Of a stretch of 64,000 bases of DNA, positions 1-12,219 are shown in pieces. Numbering within the stretch: the first letter of the stretch is position 1; every line of letters begins with the position of its first letter. Origin of the DNA: Aphrophora alni (Eukaryota > Arthropoda > Insecta > Hemiptera > Aphrophoridae). Under the pieces are notes generated by a model that worked only from the letters and a program-made list of their open reading frames with translations, had not been told where the DNA came from and did not search any database. The stretch covers positions 108,169,762 through 108,233,761 of the forward strand of contig OY740769.1 of the NCBI GenBank assembly GCA_963513935.1, given 5' to 3'. A program made the position numbers and the translations under genes.

Positions 1-1494
1 ACAATGAGAAGAAGGAGAGCTGGTAGGGGGTCATTAGGGTTTCATGCTGACACTTTTTCGGACGGGTTTGGTGATTTCCAAACAATGAAGAGGTCACCCA
101 GCGAAAAACGTTTACTTGAAAAATTAGGTACATACCTCGCTGGTATAAATGAAAGTAAATATAAGCTTGTAGAAACAACACCCGAAACTATGATAGAAAT
201 AAACTCAGAAAAAAGAAAACCAGAAATGGATTCTGCAGGATTTCATGGAGATAAATTCAACGGTGGTTTGAGTGATTTTGAAACATTGAAGAAAAGAAGA
301 CCAGAAATGGATTCAATGGGATTTCATGGCGATACATTTGGTGGTGGTTTTGGAGAATTTGAAACATTAAAAAAAAGAAGAGCGGAGATGGATTCAGCGG
401 GATTCCATGGCGATGTATTTGGTGGTGGCTTCGGAGAGTTTGAAACATTAAAGAAAAGAAGACCAGAAATGGATTCAATGGGATTTCATGGCGATACATT
501 TGGTGGTGGTTTTGGAGAATTTGAAACGTTAAAGAAAAGAAGAGCGGAGATGGATTCAGCGGGATTCCATGGCGATGTATTTGGTGGTGGCTTCGGAGAG
601 TTTGAAACATTAAAGAAAAGAAGACCGGAAATGGATTCCGCAGGATTTCACGGAGATCTATTTAGTAAAGGGTTTGGTGAATTCGAAACTTTAAAAAAGA
701 GGCGTCCCGAAATGGACTCTATGGGGTTTCATGGGGACACATTTAGTAGAGGCTTTGGGGATTTTGATACATTTAAAAAAAGACGTCCGGAAATGGACTC
801 TATGGGGTTTCATGGGGACACATTTAGTAGAGGCTTTGGTGATTTTGATACATTTAAAAAAAGACGTCCGGAAATGGACTCTATGGGGTTTCATGGGGAC
901 ACATTTAGTAGAGGTTTTGGGGATTTTGACACATATAAAAAAAGACGACCGGAAATGGACTCTATGGGTTTTCATGGAGACACATTTAGTAGGGGTTTCG
1001 GGGAGTTTGATACGTACAAAAAAAGACGTCCTGAAATGGACTCTATGGGTTTTCATGGAGACACATTTAGTCGGGGCTTTGGGGAATTCGATACATACAA
1101 AAAAAGACGTCCTGAAATGGACTCTATGGGTTTTCATGGTGACACATTCAGTAGGGGTTTCGGGGAGTTTGATACGTACAAAAAAAGATCGCGCGAAAAA
1201 GATACTCCAAGCCTCCATGATGATGTTGTAAACAAAGAGGTTGAAAATTTTGAAACATTGAAAAATGGAAACTCAGAAAAGGATGGTCAAGATTCACAAA
1301 GGGAATTTAATAATGGACTGGAAGATTATAATGCTCTTCAAAAAAGAAAACCTGAAATGGACTCTATGGGATTTCACGGTGATACATTTAATCGAGGATT
1401 TGGAGACTTTTATACAATGAAGAGAATAGATACCAGAGAAAACAACAAATGTCAAGACTCAAGATGTCACAGGCACTCAGCTGGCTCGCACTAG
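1..1494 (+). CDS. Multi-copy neuropeptide precursor, orcokinin-like (3' part, partial)
   Basis: The frame is open from base 1 to the TAG at 1492-1494. I treat it as 5'-partial: the codons before and at the first ATG (T-M-R-R-R-R) look like the end of an earlier unit, compare ..QTMKR further on, and no signal peptide is present. The protein is a secreted-peptide precursor. A first unit (core SLGFHADTF) is followed by a 41-residue spacer, then twelve consecutive 27-residue units (217-1188), two decayed units (1189-1347), a last unit (1348-1425) and a tail with two cysteines. Each good unit reads P/A-EMDS-M/A-GFHGD-x-F..GFG-D/E-F-x-T and ends in KKR(R) or KR, classic prohormone convertase sites. 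No Gly precedes the basic sites, so mature peptides of about 23 residues would not be amidated. E-M-D-S-M-G-F resembles orcokinin E-I-D-R-S-G-F, and F..GFG resembles orcomyotropin. Family assignment is inference; the neuropeptide-precursor call is firm. Confidence 0.8.
   Translation, partial: TMRRRRAGRGSLGFHADTFSDGFGDFQTMKRSPSEKRLLEKLGTYLAGINESKYKLVETTPETMIEINSEKRKPEMDSAGFHGDKFNGGLSDFETLKKRRPEMDSMGFHGDTFGGGFGEFETLKKRRAEMDSAGFHGDVFGGGFGEFETLKKRRPEMDSMGFHGDTFGGGFGEFETLKKRRAEMDSAGFHGDVFGGGFGEFETLKKRRPEMDSAGFHGDLFSKGFGEFETLKKRRPEMDSMGFHGDTFSRGFGDFDTFKKRRPEMDSMGFHGDTFSRGFGDFDTFKKRRPEMDSMGFHGDTFSRGFGDFDTYKKRRPEMDSMGFHGDTFSRGFGEFDTYKKRRPEMDSMGFHGDTFSRGFGEFDTYKKRRPEMDSMGFHGDTFSRGFGEFDTYKKRSREKDTPSLHDDVVNKEVENFETLKNGNSEKDGQDSQREFNNGLEDYNALQKRKPEMDSMGFHGDTFNRGFGDFYTMKRIDTRENNKCQDSRCHRHSAGSH
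217..1188 (+). repeat. Twelve tandem 81-bp coding units of the peptide precursor
   Basis: Exactly 12 x 81 bp, each encoding one 27-residue peptide unit with its dibasic site. Units 2-3 (298-459) and 4-5 (460-621) form a 162-bp duplication: units 3 and 5 are identical in DNA and units 2 and 4 differ at two bases. Units 7-12 are nearly identical and differ mainly in D/E and F/Y near the C-terminus. This is the pattern expected from unequal crossing-over or gene conversion. Confidence 0.95.
1189..1347 (+). repeat. Two decayed peptide units
   Basis: This stretch is in frame and splits exactly into 27 + 26 residues. Both align with the good units: E-K-D near the start, F/Y then T/A-L near the end. 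The GFHGD core is lost, and the first unit's dibasic end has become KNG, so normal processing would give one long linker peptide instead of two copies. Confidence 0.75.
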
Positions 1495-1536
1495 CAACAA
1501 TAACTATTACAATTGTATAACTTTATGACGTGTTGG

Positions 1537-1542
1537 AATAAA
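1537..1542 (+). terminator. Polyadenylation signal AATAAA of the peptide precursor gene
   Basis: AATAAA lies 43 bp after the stop codon, within a TTTTATTC-containing context. It is the first perfect signal downstream, so the 3' UTR is probably very short. Confidence 0.6.
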
Positions 1543-2756
1543 TATTTTATTCAAAAATGTGTTTTAAAGAGGTTGTTTAAATCAGGTAGTCTTGCCAGTG
1601 AAACATTTAATGTCTCATGAATAATAATTATATTTGTCGTTATTAAAAACACAAGGATTATTTTATGATTTATGTGTTTTATTACCTTTCTCAGAATATG
1701 GATCATACATTAACCCTAATTTAATTACCATTACAAACATCACCCCATCCCACAAGTACAAGAAATTATCGTATGAGTTGTGATAATTATCGTAGATTTT
1801 GTATCATTGCGACAACTTACTTGTTACATTTACAAAACTATTATAAAGTGTTCTGCGTTGTGTACTGCATAGTTAAATAAACCCTTCATAGATGAAAATT
1901 CGATATGTATGGTGTGAAATGTATCCCGGCCTAAAACCTCTACTTTAAATGCGGTAAAGTTAGAACTTCTATTTATAGTGTTTGTTAGTGAATTTGTGTC
2001 ATGTAATAATTAATTCATATATTTTTGATAATATATTTTAAATCAAGCAAGACATATTTTTTTTTTAATTTTCGTCTCCCATTTTTATTTATTCTAAGTT
2101 GTTAGTCAGTATTAAGAAACGTATTTTATGAGAATTGATTCTTGTGAACAACATATTTTGTGTTATAATATCCAAATTTCATCAATTTACTTACTATTCA
2201 ATTTAAATTAGAACGAGATAGATTGTTTGTTATTGATTATATCGGTGCACATCTACTGCTGGTCTGTGCAGAATAATGTAAGAACTCCCTCCACCTTGAT
2301 ACTGTTCAATGGTTGATTGACTACGCGGTAGACAGTTGATATTATGAGGGTGTAATGAAATATTAGTTTTTGATTCGGTAATTAAAAATACGTTTATTTT
2401 ATTTGTATAATAAGGTAAATTCGTCCTGTCGTTTTAAGCAAGAAATAAAGTAAAACTGGGAAAAGGTTTTATACGAGCTGGTTTTATTAATGCACTTGGC
2501 CCAAAAGAATAATAACCCATTCGTTCAGGTCATTATTAATACGTTAATACTGTAGCAAAACTGTTTTGTTTTTTCTTTCTAGTTTTTATCGAATAACTTG
2601 CTGGAACCCTATTTTATTGAAACAATTCTCGAGAATAATGTTCTATGCCCTCTAAACTCATTAAACATTAATCCAAATTGTGTGTTTTCTCAAGAAGAAT
2701 ACATTATGTAAAAATGATTTTTAAGCTTTTTTATAGTATTATAAATTAGTATTAAC
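1543..2756. other. AT-rich intergenic DNA, nothing recognised
   Basis: No long open frame, RNA gene or clear repeat was seen. Confidence 0.6.
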
Positions 2757-3083
2757 CAATAACTGGAAAAGATATCGGACTAACATTTTATCTACTATAA
2801 TACACACCTTTTGATAGTTAATAGTAGTTCTTTTTTTATATTAGGTGGTTACATGTTTCGTTCCCATATAATATATTATATTGTTTTATTATTGTATACA
2901 ATAATATACATAAGTGTATAGCTATTCTGATGATGTTGCCTCTGGCAGCGGAACATGTAACCACCTAATCTAGAAAAAGATCTACTATTGACTATCATAA
3001 GGTACTAGGTCATAAAATTTACTAGGTACTATTTTATGTACTAGGTCATAAAATGTTAGTCCAATATCCTTTCCAGTTACTGC
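2757..3083. mobile_element. Foldback element with hammerhead-like core
   Basis: Arms 2757-2866 and 2952-3083 are imperfect inverted repeats: ACTGGAAA..GGACTAACATTTTAT at the outer ends and TAGGTGGTTACATGTT at the inner ends. The + strand inner arm reads CTGATGA (2927-2933), U, GTTGCC-TCT-GGCAGC (a 6-bp stem) and then GGAACATGTA. The opposite arm, read on the - strand, keeps the intact GAAACATGT. These are the conserved pieces of a hammerhead ribozyme core as known from Penelope-like elements. No coding sequence lies between the arms. Confidence 0.6.
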
Positions 3084-4873
3084 TTAATTTATAAAACTAT
3101 AAAATTTTGTATTGACAATAATTTGTTAAATACCAAATTTGATTAAACGCAATTTTTTTGTTTTTTAAACGCCACTTAATCTAGAAAAACTAAAACTGGC
3201 TATCACAAGGTAGGTACTATAAGTAGTTCGAAGGCTAAACTATGATTATTTTCTGTCTATATGCTTTGATGGTAAGTCCACTTACTATGGAGAAGATGGC
3301 AAACATCTAATTATTAGATTTTATTTATATGTTCATATAATATACAGTGGGTTTCATTATGGCGGATCAATAATTTAATAATCAATTTCGTAATATTTTG
3401 GGATTTTAAAATATTATTCCCGACAACTTTTAAAGGTAATATTTCTGCTTAAAAAGCAATCATAACCAATTAATCCATAAAAACCAAAAACCATGTTTTT
3501 ACACTCTTAATCATCCGGCAATGATTATTACAAACCAAAGATTAGTTTTGGTTCATTTTTTTTTGGGGGGGGATAGGTGTGTGCAATATTTTTTCCCAAT
3601 GTCTGTTACACCATTTTTAATATATCATAATATTTTCATTATAATATTTTTACTAATTTATTATTATTTGATTTTTTTATTGTATTGTTTTTTTTAATCT
3701 TTGTTGACTAATTTATTGTACGTTATTTTATTACTGAATTTTTAATTAATGTATATTGATCAAAGTTGAAATGTAACAATTTGTAATTTGTCCAAGACTA
3801 ACCAAAACTAACCAAAAACTAAATTCTACAGCTTATAAAAATATATTTCTAAAACTAACCACGATTGTTCGGTATTTTTTCCTTAACTATCTGGTTCAAT
3901 TTGTGAATTAAATCCGGAGATTAATAATTTTAAAAAGTACTAAACTAATCCAACGGGAAATATTTAGTACAGGACAGAAGCTGCAATTTATAAACAATAA
4001 ATAAATATACAGAGTTCGATTCAAAAGATAGAAGAGTTAGCATTACAAGAAATAAATGTACTCTGTTGAAAATGACTGAGCCTTGCCGCTTCGGTGAGTT
4101 TCAATTTGCTACAAATAATACGCTCTTCCTAAAATCTATTTTAAAAGGAATCTCAGAGTTGTATTTGTTCTACTTGATATACATTTTAATGCTCAAGGAT
4201 GTTTGTCTAACCCAAAATCCATTTCATATAAGTGCAATGTAACGAAACACGGTTCATATTAATAGTTAACATATTAAAATCTCTACTAAGAACTGAGTAA
4301 ATTACAAGGAACCCCATTCTTCTTTCTTTTGTAATGAATAATGTTTCCTCTCAAAGTTTGTATGAGAAAGTTTTGTTCGGTTCCTTAAAGAAGGGAAAAC
4401 ATTTCAGTGGGCCTATACGTAAGAACATAACAAAATATATTGATAATCGTACTATGATAATCTTTTAGGAATCTAGTTGCTTAACTTAACTTTAAATTGA
4501 TTTTATGGTTATTCTAATGTTTCAGCTGTTTGTAAAATTGGTTGTCATGGTAACCGAATGTGGTTTAGGTAAACTTATGAGTTTAGTGTATTTGGAATTT
4601 TTGGTCGATCAGAACTTTTGTTTCAAACAAATTTTTAAAATTCACTTACCGACACACTATGGCATTCTTATTATGTGCAAGAATCAATTTGATCGGTCAA
4701 ATATTATTCGATACAGCGTTTGTTACATTTCGACTTCAACTTCCACTCCAATTAAATATGAAACCACCAGCCTACAAAACGATTTAATAGGAGATAACGT
4801 AACTTATTAATTTACATTGTTTCCTTTCGACTACTTATTACTTCTTTTAAATTATTAGAAATATCTTATTTTA
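3084..4873. other. AT-rich intergenic DNA, no convincing gene
   Basis: The only sizeable open frame (4505-4810, + strand, 101 codons) has no recognisable domain and sits in noncoding-looking AT-rich sequence; I do not call it a gene. Confidence 0.5.
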
Positions 4874-5325
4874 GATCTACAATAGTCTACATTATATATG
4901 ATGCGACATGTTTCACCGTTATACAGTCGGCATCTTCAGGCTGATATTCATCAATAAATACTAAACACTATACATATACATACAATTATAATATATTTAT
5001 TATGTTAAAATTTGTGTGCTTTTGTAGGCATCATTACTTAAATTATGTTTATAAATATCAAATGTTTGTTGCCATATGTTTATTCCGAGTTAACTAGTGG
5101 AATCGGTCGAATAAACATGTGATACAAACAATGGATATTTATAAACATAATTTAAATAATGACGCTTACAAGTGTACAGACATTTTAACAAAATATTCAT
5201 ATTTTTATTATAGGTATGTATATAGTGTTTAGTATTTATTTATGAATATCAGCTTAAAGATGATGCCCATGTAACGTGAAACATGTCGCATCATATATAA
5301 TGAGGACTACTATAAACTAAAATAA
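4874..5325. mobile_element. Foldback element, two outward hammerhead-like cores
   Basis: Arms of about 105 bp (4874-4980 and 5212-5325) are inverted copies sharing ATTATATATGATGCGACATGTTTCAC. Read on the - strand, the left arm gives CTGAAGA (4933-4939), U, a GCCG/CGGU stem and GAAACATGTC, with a possible helix I of GC, an internal loop and ATAT. The right arm on the + strand is a mutated copy (TTAAAGA in place of CTGAAGA) that keeps GAAACATGTCGCATC. An inner inverted repeat (TATAAATAT..., 5048-5158) makes the centre palindromic too. The arrangement resembles inverted Penelope-type terminal repeats. Confidence 0.6.
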
Positions 5326-8300
5326 AGTATTTATACTTGTATATATGTACAAATCATTTTGAATATTAATCTATATTGTAAAATAGCATGCGCTATCTTT
5401 AAGCATTAAATATGTACAACATCGAGCTGCAAGCCAAAGTCTTAAAGTTGATAAAGATTATTATTTGAGTATGACTAATATGTGTAATGTGAACCGTTAG
5501 AAAAATGTATGGAAACTACATCCAAAAACCAAACAATAATTATTGACAATATTATCAACAATAATTAAAATCTTCAAACATAAACCCAAACGTTGAGATA
5601 ATATCTTTCAGTTGTAAGCATTTCTACTCTGAATGTTTCATTTAAATATAATTTTATATTATTTTTAAAATGCAATTCAAATCAGAGGGTAAGTATTTCT
5701 GAATAATTTATATCTAACAATAGTTCGCGAGGGACTGTCTCCATAGCAACTTTTGTTGTATAACTGTAATGCCTCTCTCTCACACGTATCCATCGGTGAG
5801 CTTTGTGTTGGGCCTATTGTGTTGCAATTTTTACCTCAACTTCCGATTTAGGAAGAAAACTAAACCAAGGCAGTTTTTTTTTAATAACCATCTTTTGACG
5901 GCATCTTCTTAAATTTTACAAAATATTTTATCGCTTATAGAAGTCTAATTAAATATTCAACTTGGTGTTGAGAAATTTAAAGAAAGAATTTAAAAAATAT
6001 AAACAGAACATCCCAATTTACTAAAGACAAATAATTCATTAGGATACTATAATTATTCAAAATAGTGGGTAAAAAACTGAATGAAAAGTGGGGTGATAAC
6101 CCACACGGTGAAGAAAGTTCTCGTACGCCACGATTTGAATTCATTAAGTTAAGGATGAATTTATGAAACTTTTTAAATTATATATTATTGCCTCCATTTA
6201 TTATTATTGTATTTATATCGTATAATATATAATTACTAGGTAAATCGGTTCCCAAGTTCTGCTATTTCGGAAGCGTTATGAAAAAGCTGTCCTAAGGAAC
6301 ATGACCTCCTTTTTAAGTATTGCCTCATTTTTTAAATTTCGTATTTTTTTTAATTTATTAAATATTTTTATAGGTTGTAATGTAAATAGATAAATGAATT
6401 TATTGCTCCTTCAATATTACAATCTTATTTTTTCAAATATAATTGTTTTCTTTCAGTGATTGTAATAACAAACCAAATGAATTAAAATTACAGTAAACAT
6501 CAAACGCAACAAAATAAAGTTTCAAAACTCATAACTACATAAAAACTAATATGGTAATAAATTAAAGAGATATTATATTTACATTGGATAGTCATTATTA
6601 TTATTATTTCTTTGTTTTACATATTTAACAGGTACAATTTATGCCAGGAAGAGGTGGATATCTTCAGCAATTTTTTATAATTTTTTTTTTATTATTTATA
6701 GTTCTGTAAGAGAGCACTTTTTAGATGGTGTATACTTCTTTGTATATGACTTTCTTGGTCGAAGTAGATATTAATAAGATTGTCGCTAAAAACGATTTCA
6801 AAAACCCCGCAAAAGTACTCTTGTGACCATGGATAACGTCACACGGTTACGTTCTATATATATATATATTATTGATCCTCAGACCTTAAGCTCTCCAAAG
6901 AGACCATTCTAATCTCTGTAGGTCGAGTGGACGTGGAAAGAGTTTTTTAGCGAACATATTTAGGCTCTGCTGAATTATATATAAGAAATTAATAAATATA
7001 ATTTAATAAACAATTGTTATACTTAGAATGTGTAACTATTTATTAACGTATATTATACTTACATTGATACTCTACAATGAAGCATTAAATATTATTTCGT
7101 TCGTTAGCTGTCAGGGAGCCATATATTTTAAGCATTCGTTGTTTTCTACAATGACTTAGTTGATATAATTATTGAGATTCTCAATACTTAAGTACAAACT
7201 CAGGATTACAAGTCTTCAGGAGTAGAAAAAAAAACTGTGCAAAAGTATTTCATGTAAAACGCCGATAACTTTTAATCAAACAAATTATTATATTTTATAT
7301 ACCTTTTGGGGTAGTTTAGATTTCCATTGGTAATTTGGAAGCGTTAAAATAAGAAGAATTTATAAAATGAATCATTTTAATTCCGACGCTAAAAGTTTTA
7401 TTTCCGTGAGAGAAAAAAAAATCTCATTTACATACAATATTTAAATTTTTAACGGATGCCAGATTAAAGATTTAGCCGTAGATACATTTTTCCTAGAGTA
7501 AAGGTGGAAATTTCTCGGTCATCGTAGTTTAATAAAAAATAGAAAATAAAATAAAGACACCCCATGGAATATCCTACTAATGTCCGGGTAGGAAGAGAAT
7601 AACAGTTGGTCAAGAGAGATTTAATAGAAAAGATAAAAGATCATCATTCTCGAAACTAAACCAAGGGTACATGAAAAAACTATAGATAGAGCTAGGTACT
7701 CGAGATTTCCACTCGTCTTTACAGAAAAATGAATTGACAATGGTTATACCAAAGCTTTGGACTTCAAGCAAACTCAATTTTAAAAAAAAAACAGATTTAC
7801 ATTACAAGTTTATTTAATGTTTACGATTTTAGTACTTTTTACTAAAATTACTAGTAAAAAATTACATTTATAAGAGCTGTAAATTGCATTTATAGTTAGC
7901 TAATATTGTTAATCCAAATTATTTTGGAAACAAATTGGTCGGCGACCAGAATCACGTTCTAATTATTTTAAAACACACTCTAGAAGAACTGAATTTTACT
8001 CAAATCTATTGATAATCAAAACAGTTGACATATTAGATCTCCACTCTGAATATTTAGAGCAGATAATAACTTAAAATCCCATCATTATTTTGTTCAGAAC
8101 CCAAATGTAATATCTAATTTTTGTAAATACAAGACGGTTCTGTGGTTTTTGACTAGACCAAATAGTCCTTATCTTTTTCTTATTCAACTTTAAGCAACAA
8201 TATTATAACCCGCCATCTTGATACGGTTTACGAGTTCGTCAGATTCATTTACTAGAATTTGACTAGTATTTTGTTAAAATCGGTTTGCTGGTTTCTGAGA

Positions 8301-9002
8301 AACGGAAACCAAGGACAAGACGTTTTTATAATTATTAACATTGATTTTCATTTACAAATAAGGAAGATTTCTTTTAGTAAGAAAATTTGTGTTCCTGATT
8401 TTAATTAATTGTTGCTTCTATGCTGATCTTAGACTCAAAAACAAAGTGTTTGTAATGTATTTCTGCCTATGGTGCATTTATCATGGAAACTACTACAAAA
8501 TATTCCTTCCGTCAATGATTTGAACCAGTTTGTTTACCGTAAAAATCTGTTTGTAGTTTCAAGGCATCAAATAATAATATTGATTAATGTTTCATAAGAA
8601 TGACATAGGAATAATTTAACCTAGATAAAACAGCAAAGTAACATATGTAATTTAGACGATATTACAGTTAGTTATCATAAGAAAATTTATGGAACATATA
8701 ATGATGTGCAAAAAAATGTATGATACTGCTCGAATTAAAAATGGTTACCGAAAATTACAACATTTTGTTTTCATCTATCTTTCTTTTTTCTCAATTTATT
8801 TCAATGAAACTCAATTTATAAAGTTACGAACCGTTTTTAAAGTTATGACATGTTTGATAATAAGGGAAAAATATTTATAAGTTGAACAACACTTTACAAA
8901 TTATCATGTAACGTCGTTAGAAGCCATTCCCCTTCCGACAGTCCCACATTTCTTTAATTATGATAGTGTCCTTTCCAATTTAAAAATCTACAGTCCTTGA
9001 TA
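5326..9002. other. AT-rich intergenic DNA, nothing recognised
   Basis: A short TA run near 6857-6870 is the only marked feature. No open frame with family resemblance was seen; a 63-codon frame at 8689-8880 looks like chance. Confidence 0.5.
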
Positions 9003-9147
9003 AGAACAAGGAAAAACCCCAAACCACAAAATAACACAACTACGTGTACCTCTGAAGATGATAGCAGAGTTACATAAGGTAATATAAACGCATTATACAG
9101 TTTTGTGTAGTTGTGTTATTTTGTGGTTTGGGGGTTTTCCTTGTTCA
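9003..9147. repeat. Hairpin-forming inverted repeat
   Basis: Arms 9009-9045 and 9105-9143 are near-perfect reverse complements (CAAACCACAAAATAACACAA and its complement), with a loop of about 60 bp. The loop contains CTGAAGATGAT, the same word seen in the hammerhead-like repeats of this window, but no GAAAC follows. It may be a worn member of the same foldback group. Confidence 0.75.
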
Positions 9148-10919
9148 TATACAGTCACCACAGTGCTCTAGTGATTTGTTTAGTCCTTGATAAATTAATC
9201 TTGTGTAAGGTATATGGAAAGTGTGTTTGAAACATCAAATCAAGTAGGGTTCATGGATTTTACACGAGGATTTTTATAACATTATGGCGAAGAGATAAAT
9301 TTTAAATAATATTTTGTGACTTTCGTCTTTGGAATTCCAAAACTTTGTTCCAGTATTTTTGTATTTTGAATGAATCACAATATGAAAGGGTGTAATTTTC
9401 TATAGCAGACAGTTGGTACGTCAGTTTCCGATACTATTCTTCACATTTCAGAAACATTTTATTAAAATCTCCAAAAAAAATTAATTAATTTTAATTTGAG
9501 TTTTAATATTTACACACTCTTTTCTATTATGTAGATATTGACAGTAAAACAAACTAATAACTTAATGAAGAAAACATTGACCAATACCTGCAATACAAAG
9601 CATGATATTGGAAAATATCTATTTATAAGACGGTTTTATAAATAAATTTTGTTTAAATATTATAAAACATTTAATTATTTAAAAGAGATGTGGTTTGTAC
9701 ATTCTGTGTGTCTGTAAATGCGTCAGAATAACTGTAGATAACCTCAATTGATTTAATCTTTTCCCGCCTAAGTAGTAGAGAGTTTTCCGTACACCATAAG
9801 TCGTGATTCGATTTTAAAAGTAAATACCTGCATAATCTACTGTCCAGTTTGGTTAACTATTTCCACTGGTTTATATATTTTCTGTTCTATACGATCATAA
9901 CATTAGTATCAATCAACAGATTTTATTTATTTTTAAATATGCGGCCCGCTTATGATGTATGAATGTATGAATTGTGTCCATAAAGATAAGATAACGATAT
10001 TGTATTGTTGTGCACCGTTAATAAATACAATAGACAAAGTCAATAGTTACGGCCAATAAACATTATAAAACATTTACAGAAAAGACGAAATGTTATATTT
10101 TAAGAGTACCATAATATTGAAAAATAAAAAATTAAAATACAGTAAATAGAAATAAATAATAATTATTGTTAAAAATAAATAATTAAAACAAATAAATAAC
10201 AGTATAATCATTCATTCATACTAATGTATATATTTTTGTAACATGGAAAAAACTTATCTAAACTGTACAAAGGCTAAATTATCAGCCACATATGTAACAT
10301 TTTATAATTCTTTTTTTATAATTTTATAATCTCTGAACTTATTTTAGAGTTTATTAGTTAACATATATAATTATACAACACATAGCTACAATTCCATTAT
10401 TATTATCTAATATGTATCTACTGGAGTCTAATAAAGTACTCTTTAATACGTTTCAAAGGAATTTAATTTTCAAAACTTCAATATACACAAATTAGAGTTT
10501 TAAAAAATGGAATTTAAAACATTACGTTAATTTATGATATTTTTTTTTTTTTTAATTGTGATCGGATCTTTATTGGTCTTTCTTTAATTGAACTACTTTC
10601 TCAACTTGCTATACTTACTGGGATTCCTTGTGCACTATATATATGCAAAAGCTATTACAGACACACCCATCTACCAAACAATAAATAATATTCCTCTTTA
10701 AATCCCCAAAAATATCTTTCTACTACTTACACGTAAAAAAGAAAAAATTAATTTGATTTATTACTGCTTTTATGCCCATATTTCATTTCCTAGAGAGATA
10801 AGTTTGTATCAATTTTTGCAAAATGTACAATAACTGAAAATAAATTTAACTTATATATTTAAACAAAACCTGAGAATGTGCCATAAACTCATACAAACAC
10901 AATAACGGCGGTAATTTTT
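9148..10919. other. AT-rich intergenic DNA, nothing recognised
   Basis: Nothing recognised apart from homopolymer T and A runs. Confidence 0.5.
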
Positions 10920-11230
10920 TATTATTTTCCTCAAACCGTAAATATCTTTTACTAAACAAATGGCACCCTGTTTTCGTTAAATTATTCATAACGTTTCACT
11001 AAAATTTAAACGATATCGCTAGAGTCGATTTTGAGAAATGACGTCTTTATAGCAGCTCCTTGGTCGATTTTGTGTGAGTTTTCAACGATATTTTAAAAAG
11101 GACAGACGACCAATACCTCTTATCTGTATTCTTAGAGGCTACATTATAGCTTGTAAATTTGTAAATTTTTTGTGGTCTAATAGCAGCTAATCCCAATTTA
11201 GAGCTATCGAAGAAATGAAAAAAAAAATCT
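10920..11230. repeat. Dispersed repeat family, copy 1
   Basis: Shares an ordered set of words with copies near 23320-23630 and 40860-41240: AAATTTAAACGA-A/T-ATCG, then TTTTGAGAAATGAC, then a CTTAGAGGCTACA stretch. Spacing is similar in the three copies but divergence is high. No coding capacity is visible; class unknown. Confidence 0.5.
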
Positions 11231-12219
11231 AGAGTTTATCGAGTCACTTAAATATTAATCTGTTTATATTTTTCATTAAGTTATGACAATGCCAATGTTA
11301 TATATTTTTAATTCATGTTTGCAATAAAATCTGTATTTTTCATAAACGCTTATGCCAACCTTTACATTAAATGGCCAATACATAGTACAAAAGTTTTGTC
11401 ACTTTTCTTTCGTAATTATCGTACAAGACTTTTATTAATCGATAAAATAACAACACACAAAAATCAAACTTTATAAATTTATTTATTTAAATAGAAATAA
11501 TATTTAAATCCTTTGTTATTTTCTATAAGTAACAAAAAAATAAATATCTCACTGTCTGCATTATAGTTCCGTCATTGTCTGAGCGAGGTAAACACCTCCA
11601 CTTCCTGAAAGCACGTAACTAACAGAATACCCAGACTGTCGTTAAATTTGGACCATTAGATAACTTTAAACATAGACGTACAAACAGATTATTGTGTACA
11701 GATTTATAATATACATCTAACGATACTCTTCTATATACAGTTTTTTTTAAAGTACCCAGATCTATTACTGCTGAACCACAATATATTTGAATATTCAGTT
11801 TGCAAGAAAAGGATGCACGAAAACCTTCACCCCCACCCTTAAAATCTGAAATGATAACATACCACTTTTGACACCTCAAATAAAAGAACATAAAAAAATT
11901 TACATTTTGGTAATACAAAAATTATTAATCTGACGGCTGGTCCTTCAGCAAAGACAAATGTAATTTTCCAGTTCATTGAATCGGAACACTTTATGGAGAA
12001 AATATAAGGAAGCCAAAGTGAGGATATACTCGCCAAACTCAGAGGAGGAAATCTGCATTAGAAATTACGTTTGGCATAGAAATTTTCAAATAATAAATGA
12101 TACCACTCATTCCAACGGATCAAGAGATTGCCTCCAGTGAGACTTTAGTTCTAGATCACGATCAGAAGAAATCTATTAAGTACTGCAAAATGGATTTGAT
12201 ATCATCATCTTTCTCTTAT
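11231..12219. other. AT-rich intergenic DNA, nothing recognised
   Basis: Overlapping - strand frames of 99 and 65 codons at 11619-12036 lack recognisable motifs and were not called. Confidence 0.45.

Noticed and set aside
257..1231. Long open frames on the - strand (257-610, 691-1218) and in another + frame (731-1231) across the peptide repeat
   Set aside because: They are shadows of the 81-bp coding repeat; only the frame of 1-1494 shows dibasic cleavage sites and neuropeptide units.
4505..4810. 101-codon + strand open frame
   Set aside because: No recognisable motif, no leader or neighbouring exon, AT-rich codon pattern like the surrounding noncoding DNA.
11619..12036. Two overlapping - strand open frames (99 and 65 codons)
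   Set aside because: No domain resemblance and no splice or polyadenylation context that fits a gene.
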